Source: Cricetomys ansorgei (lineage: Eukaryota > Chordata > Mammalia > Rodentia > Nesomyidae). From it: 64,000 nucleotides of DNA. Both the position numbers and the translations under genes were made by a program. The stretch's first letter is position 1, and each line of letters begins with the position of its first letter. The DNA lies in assembly GCA_026225945.1 (NCBI GenBank), contig JAMJFZ010000770.1, forward strand, positions 542,501 to 606,500, read 5' to 3'. The notes under the pieces are model-generated. The model saw nothing but the letters and a program-made list of their open reading frames with translations, was not told where the DNA came from and made no database searches. Below are positions 55,378 to 64,000 of the stretch, in pieces.

Positions 55378-55547
55378 ACACGTTTAAAATGAGGGCCCTG
55401 GGCACTGAATCAGGTCCTCGTGCTTGCAAGGCTTGAGGTAGGCATTGCACCACATCTGCAGTCAGGAAGCAAATAATGGCGAATTTTAGTGTCCTGGGTC
55501 CTTTCTCCTTTTCTGTTTGTCTGGGCAATTAGGATGGGCCTTCCCGC

Positions 55548-55668
55548 CTCTGTTGATCTAGGTTATCACTCCAGACGCGCCCAAAGGCTAGCCTAATCTA
55601 GATCGTCTCTCAAAGGCATGCACAAAGTCTTGTCTCCTAGGTGATTCTAGATCCTATTAAGTTGACAT
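55548..55668 (-). repeat. LTR-type repeat fragment
   Basis: AAAGGCTAGCCTAATCTAG, CTAGGTGATTCTAGATCC, TTAAGTTGACA resembles the antisense start of the rodent repeat seen again at 55690. Weak. Confidence 0.4.
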
Positions 55669-55689
55669 TTTTCCTGGTTAATTTTTATT

Positions 55690-55795
55690 TTCACTCTGAC
55701 ATTACCTCGAGTCACCTGGCAAGAGGGAACCTGAACTGAAACATGGCCAGGTCAGTGGCTGTGTTTGTGAGATCGTCTCCATGGGTGATTGAAGT
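55690..55795 (+). repeat. rodent LTR-type repeat, left part
   Basis: GAGTCACCTGGCAAGAGGGAA and CATGGGTGATTGAAGTGG fit the start of the same dispersed family as 49724-50085. Confidence 0.5.
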
Positions 55796-56164
55796 GGTGT
55801 TTACTGCTTTGAAGAGGGCGAGACCTGGAGTGGGGACTGGAAACGAGGCGGACTAAAGTCTCATGCAAAGAAAGCGTCCCTCGGAGCATAGGCAGTTTAT
55901 ATGGGGAGGGTTAGGAAGAGTTACCTGAGCGAGTGTGCCTCACAGGGACAAGCCTCACGCGGCAAAGACGCGTCTTTCCGGAACATGGTAGAGACAAGTG
56001 ACGCCAGCCAGTTGTGACAAATAATCTGAAGCGAACTCCTCCTATCTGCTGCACCCGGGAGGTGCACGGAAGCACGCTCCAAGAGCTTCAACGTTTTTGA
56101 AGAAACTGAGGTCACCACGACACTCAGAACTGCCCTCACACGACTCCCTTCTTGTGTCCCAACA
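55796..56164. other. CpG-rich insert within the LTR-type repeat
   Basis: About 370 bases with roughly 19 CpG (for example CACGCGG, GACGCGTC, TTCCGGAAC), unlike both neighbours. Origin not recognised; no gene supported. Confidence 0.4.
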
Positions 56165-56392
56165 ATACGGGAGGGTGCAGCATGCTGTGAGCGGTGTCAT
56201 CTCTGGGCAGGCGACTCTGAGCACCAGCCAGTAAGCTGTGTTCCTCCATGGTGTCTGCCTCAGTTCTGCCCCTGACTTCCCTTAATGATGTCCTGTGACC
56301 TGGAAGGGTGACTGAAGGAAACACCTCTCTCCCCTACATTTCTTTGGTTATGGTGTTTATCACAAGAGAAAAGCAAACTAGATCAGCAGTCA
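56165..56392 (+). repeat. rodent LTR-type repeat, right part
   Basis: CCAGTAAGCTGTGTTCCTCC, CTGACTTCCCTTAATGATG, GTGACCTGGAAGG, CTTTGGTTATGGTGTTTATC: same family as the 3' part of 49724-50085. Confidence 0.65.
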
Positions 56393-56404
56393 GTATCAGT
56401 CATC

Positions 56405-56694
56405 GCAGATGGAATCTCACTCTGTAGCCCAGGCTATACTTGTGGCTATCCTCCAGCGTGGTCTTTTTGTTCTTTCTAAGCTTCTCAGGTATATGCAGTT
56501 CCCATGGGTTTCCTGGTGGTTAAAATGCCATAGTATCCTCTGTCTTTAGTAGGGTTGGTTTCACCTCTGGGATCTCTATGACCTGAGCTCTGGATACATC
56601 TGTGTATTTTTCTTTGGCAACCAAGACTAACAGAGATCCTCCTGCGTCTGCCTCCCAAGTGCTAGGATTTAAGGCATGTGCCATCCTACCCAGC
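56405..56694 (-). repeat. two antisense B1 fragments
   Basis: GAATCTCACTCTGTAGCCC at 56411, and AACAGAGATCCTCCTGCG with GGATTTAAGGCATGTGCC at 56627-56694, separated by single-copy DNA. Confidence 0.62.
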
Positions 56695-56746
56695 CGACGT
56701 TTTGTTTTTAGACCTTAAATTGTGGTTGACTGTGTTTGTTTTCTTG

Positions 56747-56747
<1 letters not shown>

Positions 56748-56789
<42 letters not shown>

Positions 56790-56872
56790 CAGAGGACGAC
56801 CTGTAGGAACTGGTTCTCTCCTTCCACCATAATGGACTCATGTCATCAGTGCTCCCACCGCTGACCCAGCTT
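56748..56872 (-). repeat. RSINE1-type SINE with (GT)n tail
   Basis: (GT)n at 56751-56787, then TTCAGAGGACGACCTGTAGG and CTGGTTCTCTCCTTCCACC. The head is degraded. Confidence 0.8.
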
Positions 56873-57837
56873 GCTCTTGAGCACTTGTTCACAGTGCTAT
56901 TTCTCCACTTCTTACTTTTTACAAATACAAACTTAATCTTTGTATGCTCTTTGCACACAAGAGGTTTTCACTCCTTTCCGCCAAGTTCCAGCAAGCTGTT
57001 AGGCTACCTTGCCTTTCTTTGGTGGTCACGAGTCTTCTGGTTGCCTTTTTGATGACAGGACATCTTCTTAAGGGGTCCAGTGAAGAGGAACACTTGGAAT
57101 TTTTACATTAAGAAAAGCTTTTTGGTTTAACTGACTGATCACTAGAGGTTCGTGTTCCCACCCCGGCTGTGGTGTAGTTGTTTACGAGCTGGGTTTGCAA
57201 TGCTTGGTGCAGGCGGCTGTAATTTGGTTGGGTGCAGTTGCTCTCACACCTGTAGCTTGTCTTTGGGATTGCGTGCCACATGGGTTTATGGGAACTTTTG
57301 GCTTAGGGCATAAAAGGTCTGAAGCCCCGAGAGTTGAGAGTTGGGTGGATGTTGGTTGGTGGTTGGTTGGTTGGGTTGTTGTCGTTAGTGAGATGATTCC
57401 TGAAAGAACAAAGGTTGGAGAGATCCGAGCTTAGGACAGCCTAAAAAGAGGCTGTGAGATTTCTACCTTTCTCTCTTTCTGTATTAAGGCCGCTTGTAAA
57501 AGCAGTGAAGATTTCTATCTTTCCTTTCTCCTTCCCTAAATTGAGGGTAAAAGATGGTTGCATTCAGCTACAGTCCAGTTTGATTCCATTCCCTCTTTCC
57601 CTTGTATCAACCTGCGTGCGTGCCTCCTGCCACACGTGAGTGAGTACTGACACCCAGAGTTCTGTTTCCATGGCTGAGAGCCATCTGAGAACCAAGGTTT
57701 TCCTGAGTTTCCTTGAGTTCTGGGGGTTCTGCTGTTACTGCTGCTTGGAGTTTCTCCATTTCTCTTCCAAGTTATACCTGGAGACTTTAAATTTAAAAAA
57801 ATGTATTATGATTATTAATTGGTATTAATACATATGT
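56873..57837. other. single-copy interval
   Basis: 1 kb; a GGTT-type simple repeat at about 57350-57380. No gene supported. Confidence 0.45.
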
Positions 57838-58005
57838 GTTTGCATGTGTTCGAGAGCACACGAACATGCACATGCCATAGCATACATATGGAGGCTGAAG
57901 GACAACTTTGGGGGTTGGTTCTTTCTATCATGTGGTCTCCTGGGATTGAACTGAGGTCATCAGGTTTGGTGGTAAGTGCCTTGTATGAGACTATGCTCAG
58001 AGCCA
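57838..58005 (-). repeat. RSINE1-type SINE
   Basis: GGAGGCTGAAGGACAACTTTG, GGGATTGAACTGAGGTCATC, GGTTTGGTGGTAAGTGCC. Confidence 0.82.
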
Positions 58006-58424
58006 AACACCCACCATCTTGAGGAGTTCAGCTGTTCCTGATGAACTTAAGATCAACAAAAGATCATCCCAGCTGGGCTTACTGACTGTCCTCATGGAGG
58101 GTGGGGAGAGTCACAGGACCTGAGTATCTATCCCTCCATACCACATGTTATTTGCAAATCTGCCCCAACTGCACATGGCCTTGGGAGAGGCTAGAGTATA
58201 GAGGCCAGGGAGCCCAATAGAGAGGGGACTTCCTCTATGTGGTTATGGGCCTTTTGGGGGGGAAACACCCACAGAGAGTCAGCTCCTCACCTGTGCTCTA
58301 TAAGGAGACCCAGTAAATTCGTAGGCTCCCCAGAGTGAATTGGTGGAATTGTGCTTCAGTTTGTCATTGGACCTTATGAGGACAGGTAGCCGTTTCTTGC
58401 ATCTCCCTGGGAAGAAATTTTAGC
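58006..58424. other. single-copy interval
   Basis: No recognised element or gene. Confidence 0.4.
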
Positions 58425-58474
58425 AACAAACTTTATCCACTGAGGCATCTTGCTGGTCCTAATATTACTGCTTT

Positions 58475-58745
58475 ATCTCAGTGTGTTCGTGCACATGTTT
58501 GTGTATGTATACTTGGGTGTGGGTGCATATACGTGTGTGTGGGTGCATATACGTGTGTGTGTGTGTGTGTGTGTGTGTGACCAGAGGTGGACAACAGATG
58601 TCTTCACTCTCTGATTCTGCAGGATGAGGGAGTGAGGCTCCTGTAACACAGTCAGCTTTTCTATCTGGATGTTGGGCATGCAAACTCTGGTCCTTCTATT
58701 TGTACCCTAAGCACTGTACTAGCTAAGTGCTCTCCCCAGCTTCTT
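58475..58745 (-). repeat. antisense RSINE1/B4-type SINE with GT/TGCATA array
   Basis: Begins with a GTGCATATACGTGTGTGTGG block present twice in tandem (about 58523-58560), then a GT run, CAGAGGTGGACAACAG and GCTAAGTGCTCTCCCCAGC. An isolated antisense SINE head lies just upstream (58425-58460). Confidence 0.72.
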
Positions 58746-58837
58746 TAATTTTATTATTACTTTAGGCTATCCAGTGTTTCTGGATAGTTTACATAGGAGT
58801 GGGTCTTCATCAACTTAACTTTCCAAAAGATTTATTT

Positions 58838-58985
58838 GCCAGGCGTGGTGGCAAATACCTTTAATCCCAGCACCCAGGAGGCAGAGGCGGGCAGATCTCA
58901 GTGAGTTCATCTTGGTCTGCAGAGTGAGTTCCAGGACAGCCAGGGATATGTAGAGAGATCTTGTTTCACATAAATAAATAGGATA
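58838..58985 (+). repeat. B1 SINE
   Basis: GCCAGGCGTGGTGGCAAATAC, GGAGGCAGAGGCGGGC, GAGTTCCAGGACAGCCAGG. A short deletion removes GAGGCCAGC. Confidence 0.93.
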
Positions 58986-60957
58986 TAAGAAAAACAATCA
59001 TCTTCCCACTACCCAGAGCAAGGACCTGTTTAGCCAGAGCCTGACTGAACGAATGAGTGGATGAAATGCCACTTCTAGATGTAGAGAGAAAAAATTCCAG
59101 AGTCTTGCTGCCTCTCCAGGAATTTGCTTGACTTTGATTTTTGAGACAGTCTCCGTGGATAGTCCAGGCTGGCCGCAAACTGGCTGGCCATCCTTGTGAG
59201 TCAGCTTTCTAACTGCTCTGTTCTGCTCTCCTTGCTGTTTGAAGGTGGTGAAGTTCCCACACTGTGTGCTGGGAGCTTCCCACAGCACCCCTCCCCAGAG
59301 GAAGGATTAAAAGACCACAGAGACCAGGACAGTATGCTTCCTTCCCCTGCTTCCTCTGGGTGTAAGAAAAGCATGCCTTTGATGAGGGCCGCGAGCTCTT
59401 GTTTTACATTTTCGGTCAATACCTTGCTGGAGGCCAGTTATTGATGCCAGGCTTCGTTTTAATTCGCACTTCTCTGCTAATCAATTACAGCGTTTATCCA
59501 TTAATCAAGAGTTCTGATAGGGTCAATAATTGCTTCTTGAGTCTTGTGTGAGATTGCACATCTTCAAACTAGGCGGAACAGTGTTTAGGATTGAGGTTTA
59601 AATCACGCGTGACTTTCCTAGACTGGTGACTCACGAAGCGAAAACCATCCAGTGGATTTTAACATATCGGGGTGACAATTTTTCTCCCCAAGTAGTTCAT
59701 TAGCAAGGCTCAATGTTAGGGAAGTGTAGACCGGTGTGCCTGCGTGTAAGAAAAACAGAAACATCAAAAAAGGGATCTCCTCGCACACCCCCGTGACCCC
59801 ATTCACGCATTCACCTCCAAGTCCCACGGATGCTTTCGGCGGTCTTCGGTATTTACCAGTAATGTCTTGGCACCTGGGACTTGGGAGTGAAGAAATGTAA
59901 AGCTCAGATCAAAGCTGTTGCTAGGTAAAATCCAGCCCCAAATTTATATCAAGTATCTTCTTATAATGTGAGGAAAGAGGAACATATTTTGTAGTTGAGT
60001 TTCCCTATGTAAATATCTTCCGGCCCATTTTCCACAGAAGCCTTGCTTGAGTTTACATTCGCATCCACGCGGACACGCGGTTTTCAAATCCCTCCGCCAC
60101 GTACACATCTTGTAAATTGCCAGGGAAATGGAAACTCTTTGTCAAGTGGAGAGCCGAGCTCGTGGTGCTGAGTTACGTACGTGAGGGTGGTTCTAGGTCC
60201 GCATCTTGTTTTTGTTTTTAATGACAGATGTGCCAACATTTAACTGTTTTCCACCAAGGGCAGAGGTAAAGACACTCGGGTAGATTTTTCAGTCCTCCTG
60301 TGTGTCACTAAGCTGTCCTCGGCTTGGGGCTCCTTTCTCTCACGCTTTTCTCCGCAGTGAGTTGTGTCATTCCCTCCCCGTCAGGACTTTTGTTGTCTTT
60401 GTTTTTCCCTGTACCTCAGAAGCCCTTCTCCTCTTTCATCTCCGTCCCATTCATGCATGAGGGAACAGTTGTGTCCTGTTGTGGGGATGTTCCGCTGGAT
60501 TTCAAACAGTGGGGCTTCCCTTTATTCTCCTCCGAGTCGTACAATGGGGCTGAATGTCTGCTGCAGAATGCACACACTAATAGCCAGGTTATTTGGTTTC
60601 TAAGAAGTCAATAAAAATACTATGTTTAGGCTCAGCCCTTGGCTTCCTTCGCCCCCTCCCTTGCTTCTCAAGCCCTTAGTTGTAAATCTGTTTATTTCTG
60701 AGGGTAAAATACACTCTTCCATATTTATTCGAAGTATGGAGTCAACAGACACTTCAAGGGAAATGATTCTGGTGGTAGAGTTATTCTTACCATGGCAGCC
60801 AGGACTTGGAGGAGAAGCCAGAAGGAACGTCGACTTCCCAGATGGATCCTGGCCAGACTTTCTGGTTTAAGACACTAGCACCTGTCTGCTTTCAGAGGAG
60901 TGTGGCTCTGGGGATTTCATCTGGACCATCTTGCTTGATCCATGTTTTGGGGTGTGT
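58986..60957. promoter_or_regulatory. SINE-poor block with enhancer-like segment
   Basis: 2 kb with only a weak B1 scrap at 59135-59195. Within it, 59440-59720 is rich in homeodomain-type sites (CTAATCAATTAC, CCATTAATCAAG, CAATAATTGC). No exon supported; conservation inferred only. Confidence 0.4.
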
Positions 60958-60962
60958 GTTTG

Positions 60963-60993
60963 CGGGGGGGGGGGGGAGCGGGGGGGGGGGGAG
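60963..60993. repeat. interrupted poly(G) tract
   Basis: Two runs of about 13 and 12 G separated by AGC. Strong guanine-quadruplex potential on the plus strand. Confidence 0.93.
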
Positions 60994-63029
60994 GAGTGAG
61001 TGTGGACTGAATGTATCCAGTTACAAACATGGCCCAAAACTGTAAAAGGTCAAAGAGGTTTTTGTTATTGTGTTTTTTAAGCTTTCAATGTCTCAACACA
61101 CTGAACTCATATTCGGGGAACAATCTTCAAAATCCTCCTTAATGAGGTCATAAAAGAAAAAACTTGAACAAGTACTCCTGTGTACCTCGCTAGGGCACAT
61201 TGTCAGGGTCGCTGACATCGGTGTCCTGTTTAAAAAGGGATTGGGGTGGGTTGCTCGATCGAGCATTGCATTAAGACGGAGACTTTGACTAGTTCTCTCT
61301 TCTTTGGTGCAACAGATGATTTCAGTAAATGTGTGATACTTTCTTTTTAGCCGCTGCTGAGGCTTAAAGTTCGGGGCGCGCCCTGCTGCGTGCTAGCATT
61401 TATAGGGCCTGCTTGGCTATGATGAAGAGTGTGTCCCACACAGCGCTCTGATCCTTGACAGGCTGGGCTTCCACCATGACCGTTGTCTGGGACCCTGACG
61501 TAGGAAAGAGCTTGCTGATGGACTGCAGGCAGAAACAAACCCCTTCAAACAAGGAAAGACCTAAGAGTAATAAGTTGGTGCTTTTTTTTTTTTTTTTGAA
61601 AGATCCTTGGACCAGCCTCTTGCTCAGAGACTTATGGTTTGGGTAAGTTTCTGGGGAGACTCTCCAAGAAGCAAAAGCAAGAAACAGGAAAGTGCAGGGC
61701 TTGCATCCCAGGATCCAGCTGCTGCCTGTTGTGAGGGAGCCGCAGCTGGCTGGGGATGGGCAGGATCAGGTAGGAAACCTATTGCCATTTGTTGGTTTTA
61801 ATTTACCAACGTTTTTGTTTGTTGGGAGTCTGTCGGAGAGATGAATGGTTGTTCTGAAGAAAGACAATGGGCAGTGTTAACTTTGGTTGTTTTGATCTAG
61901 AGGTAGGTCAGGAGGATAAAGTGTTTATAATTATTGTATTTTAAAAGCTGGCTTGGGAAATGCGTGTGTCTATGGCAAATGCAAAGTCTGGTAGCCGTAC
62001 ATTTCGGTGCTTTGAAAAGTTGGATTTGGGTTCTGTCGGGCCCAGGGAGGCATTGTGGTAGTGTGTGAATCCCCCTCATTTTCTGCTTACTCCCTGGATA
62101 CCCTGGGTCTGTTTTTAGGGCTGCTACCTTCTGCCCCTCTTAATCCAGGCACTGCACATGCGCGTGGGCAACAGGTTAGTTAGCAGCTCCGTATTTAAGG
62201 GGACAGTTTGGGTCTGTAGAGAGGGAATCCCTTATTTGTAATTCGAAGCATGTTTCACCCTTGAGTTGCTTTTGGTGGCTCTATACACCAACTATTTATG
62301 TTAAATTAGGATGAGAGTTTTAGAATTAAGTTCAGAGTGTTTGTATAATTGCTACAGTCCTTCTAAGAGCTTAACAGCCAATTACAACTTTGAACGCCTT
62401 ATTATTGTATCATTTTAGTAGTGCTTCCGGATTGAAAATGGGAAGATGAACCACTTATCAAGCACTGTCTGTTCAATGCCGACTTCGCTCAGGTCCACAG
62501 CATTTTCACGCCGTTGTTTGGATGCCGGTGTGATTGCTTTTTTACTTTACATGCAGGATGCACAGCTGTAAACAGCAGAAACTTCTTGATACCCTGAGGT
62601 TTCAGTAACCAGCTTTAGCTCTCCATGGGATTGCAGCCTGTCTTTGGACCGAGTATCGGGCCCTTAGTTCTTGGGGTGCTAATTGGAAAGCTGGAGAGAC
62701 TGGCGCAGTGGTGCTGCAGCAAGGGCTCAGATTGTCCCTCGGTTTCCTTGCCTGGGTGTGAGCGCTCAGTCCCTGATGTGTCCAGCCCATGGTGCACACT
62801 CCATGGCAACCTCCCCCCCTCAGTGCCCTTTCCCTTTCCCTAGAGCATCAGTTACGAACCTTCTAATTTCCATCAGTCACTTCGAGAGACAGGAAGGTAC
62901 CAATTGGTGCTTTTTCTGTTGCCCCCCCCCCCAACACCTGAAGGGTTGTAAGAGTTTCAGAGCTTCAGCCCTCAAGACTTCGAAGACCAGAGAAGCCGTC
63001 TGCCTCACTTGCTGAGAGACCTAATCCTG
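60994..63029. other. SINE-free single-copy interval
   Basis: 2 kb with a short T run (61581-61597), a C run (about 62921-62931) and a 14-bp palindrome (61252-61265). No gene supported. Confidence 0.5.
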
Positions 63030-63117
63030 GGGCTTTCTGTTTTGGGGGTCTGGGGGATCAAACCTAGGAACTCACATGTGGGCACAGTGCTCGACCACTG
63101 AGCCATACCCCCAGGCC
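63030..63117 (-). repeat. ID SINE
   Basis: Antisense ID: GGGGGATCAAACCTAGGAAC, GTGCTCGACCACTGAGCC, ATACCCCCAGGCC. Confidence 0.87.
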
Positions 63118-63332
63118 TTACAAATATTTTTAAATGCTTCCTCTGGTAGATTGATCTTTTTGTCACCTGTTGCCAAATACTGCAGGTCTTCTTCAGACAA
63201 ATAGGAGCATATGGAAGGTCTTCCCTTAAAATTGGAGCACTATGTTCCTCTGGTCACTATGTCTCTGAAATCAAGTGGGAGGTGGAATAAACTCCTCCCT
63301 CTCTCTGCCCTTTCCCTCATCTGTTTTCTATT

Positions 63333-63449
63333 TTGATTTTGTGGCAGGCTCATTCTGTAGCCCAGGCTGGCCAGGAATTCCTAGTGGTCTTCCTTTCTGG
63401 GCCTCCCAAGCGCTGAGACTGTAGACATGCGCCACCATGCCCAGCCTAG
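63333..63449 (-). repeat. B1 SINE (old)
   Basis: CTCATTCTGTAGCCCAGGCTGG, CCTCCCAAGCGCTGAGACTG, CATGCGCCACCATGCCCAGCC. Confidence 0.83.
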
Positions 63450-64000
63450 GAATTGTCTCCCAGGGAATGACACATTTTGGCTCTATTTGCAGAGGATATG
63501 AGTGCTAACATCCCAGGTCCCACTGTGTGTCTCTCCTGAGTTTTGTGATGGGTAGTCTCCGAAGCTCATTCGATTTCAACCGAGCTCTTCTCGATACAGA
63601 AGGTAAACAGAGCAGCGTCTAATCTGTTTAAAAGTACCTGTTCCCTCTGCTTTGGAACATTAAAAAACACCTTTCACACAGTCGTCTTCGGGAAGCACTC
63701 CCCAGCCCTGCCTACAGAGCCAGGGAGAGCAGAGCGCGAGAGGCCTCCTTCCTGTAAGGCGATGAAAAGCCGCCTTAGAAGCCCTTCTCTTCGTGAGCTG
63801 TGAACAAGCAGCACTGGGAAGAATGGTGTGGGCTCTTTTGTCTTTTCTAAGTGTGAGTTCTAAAGCTAGGAGAGGTGTCTTTGTGAGCTGCGATACGTTT
63901 GACACATTGTGGCTTACCCACAAAGGTACTCTGCCATTTATATGGAGATGATATCTATGCAGTCTTCATCCATAGACCCTCTGCTTATAGGTCAGCTCTG
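63450..64000. other. single-copy interval to window end
   Basis: No recognised repeat or gene in the last 550 bases. Confidence 0.45.

Larger units (their letters stand above)
54800..55460 (-). repeat. B4-family SINE split by two nested SINEs
   Basis: Three antisense pieces of one B4: 54800-54877 (3' end, GTGTGTGTGGAGAGGCC), 55050-55188 (middle, GAGGCATGGTCTCTCATTGG) and 55378-55460 (tRNA-like part, AATCAGGTCCTCGTGCTTGC). The gaps are filled by a B2 and a B1. Confidence 0.72.

Noticed and set aside
57352..57380. GGTT repeat as possible telomeric relic
   Set aside because: Unit is (T)TGG/GGTT with irregular spacing, not TTAGGG; a simple slippage tract is sufficient.
60963..60993. Immunoglobulin-switch or telomere-like G repeat
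   Set aside because: Plain mononucleotide G runs without TTAGGG or GAGCT units.

Overview
This window is rodent nuclear DNA, most likely from a muroid (mouse-like) rodent. The diagnostic evidence is the repeat content: B1 (7SL-derived), B2/B3 (tRNA-derived), B4/RSINE1 and ID SINEs are all present in both orientations, together with rodent LTR repeats and many long CA/GT arrays. The B1 copies carry a GTTGTAAC/GTTACAAC variant of the A-tail-proximal half. I cannot assign a genus from that. No bacterial, plasmid, phage or CRISPR feature is present.

I find no protein-coding exon, tRNA, rRNA or snRNA gene that I can defend. All long open frames lie in microsatellites, in a 35/36-bp minisatellite, inside SINEs, or in GC-rich single-copy DNA with no recognisable protein. 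The window reads as intergenic or deep intronic DNA. SINE-dense blocks (about 1-1350, 13.6-16.4 kb, 19.6-25.7 kb, 27.8-33.5 kb, 37.9-44.9 kb, 46.1-59.0 kb) alternate with SINE-poor single-copy stretches (about 2.3-10.8, 11.0-13.6, 26.3-27.8, 33.5-37.9, 45.0-46.1 and 59.2-63.0 kb). Several single-copy stretches are AT-rich and packed with TAAT, ATTTGCAT and ATTA sites, the look of the conserved enhancers that surround developmental regulator genes. That last point is inference and needs an alignment.

Layout: 1-1350 B2, B4, a 0.5 kb CA array, B2 and B1 relics. 1.35-10.8 kb single-copy DNA with a strong CTCF-type motif (3376-3389), a CpG patch (about 4810-5030) and a promoter-like CpG segment (8456-8765). 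10.8-16.4 kb mixed, with a perfect 12-bp-arm hairpin (12275-12300) and a mammalian LTR (MaLR) split by a SINE plus CA array. 17.6-19.6 kb a fossil ERVL pol segment invaded by a solo LTR with a 6-bp target duplication, then another LTR-type repeat. 19.6-26 kb SINE cluster, a perfect 4 x 40 bp tandem repeat, and a second solo LTR of the same family in the opposite orientation. 26.3-27.8 kb enhancer-like block. 29.2 kb MER5A-type DNA transposon fossil. 33.5-37.9 kb enhancer-like DNA plus an 11-unit minisatellite. 38-59 kb dense SINEs, three nested insertions, an AGTCAG-rich repeat and polypyrimidine tracts. 59.2-63 kb single-copy, enhancer-like DNA.

Repeat names are from memory of family consensus sequences; subfamily labels and exact ends are approximate (usually within 5-20 bases). 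Nothing here was searched against a database.
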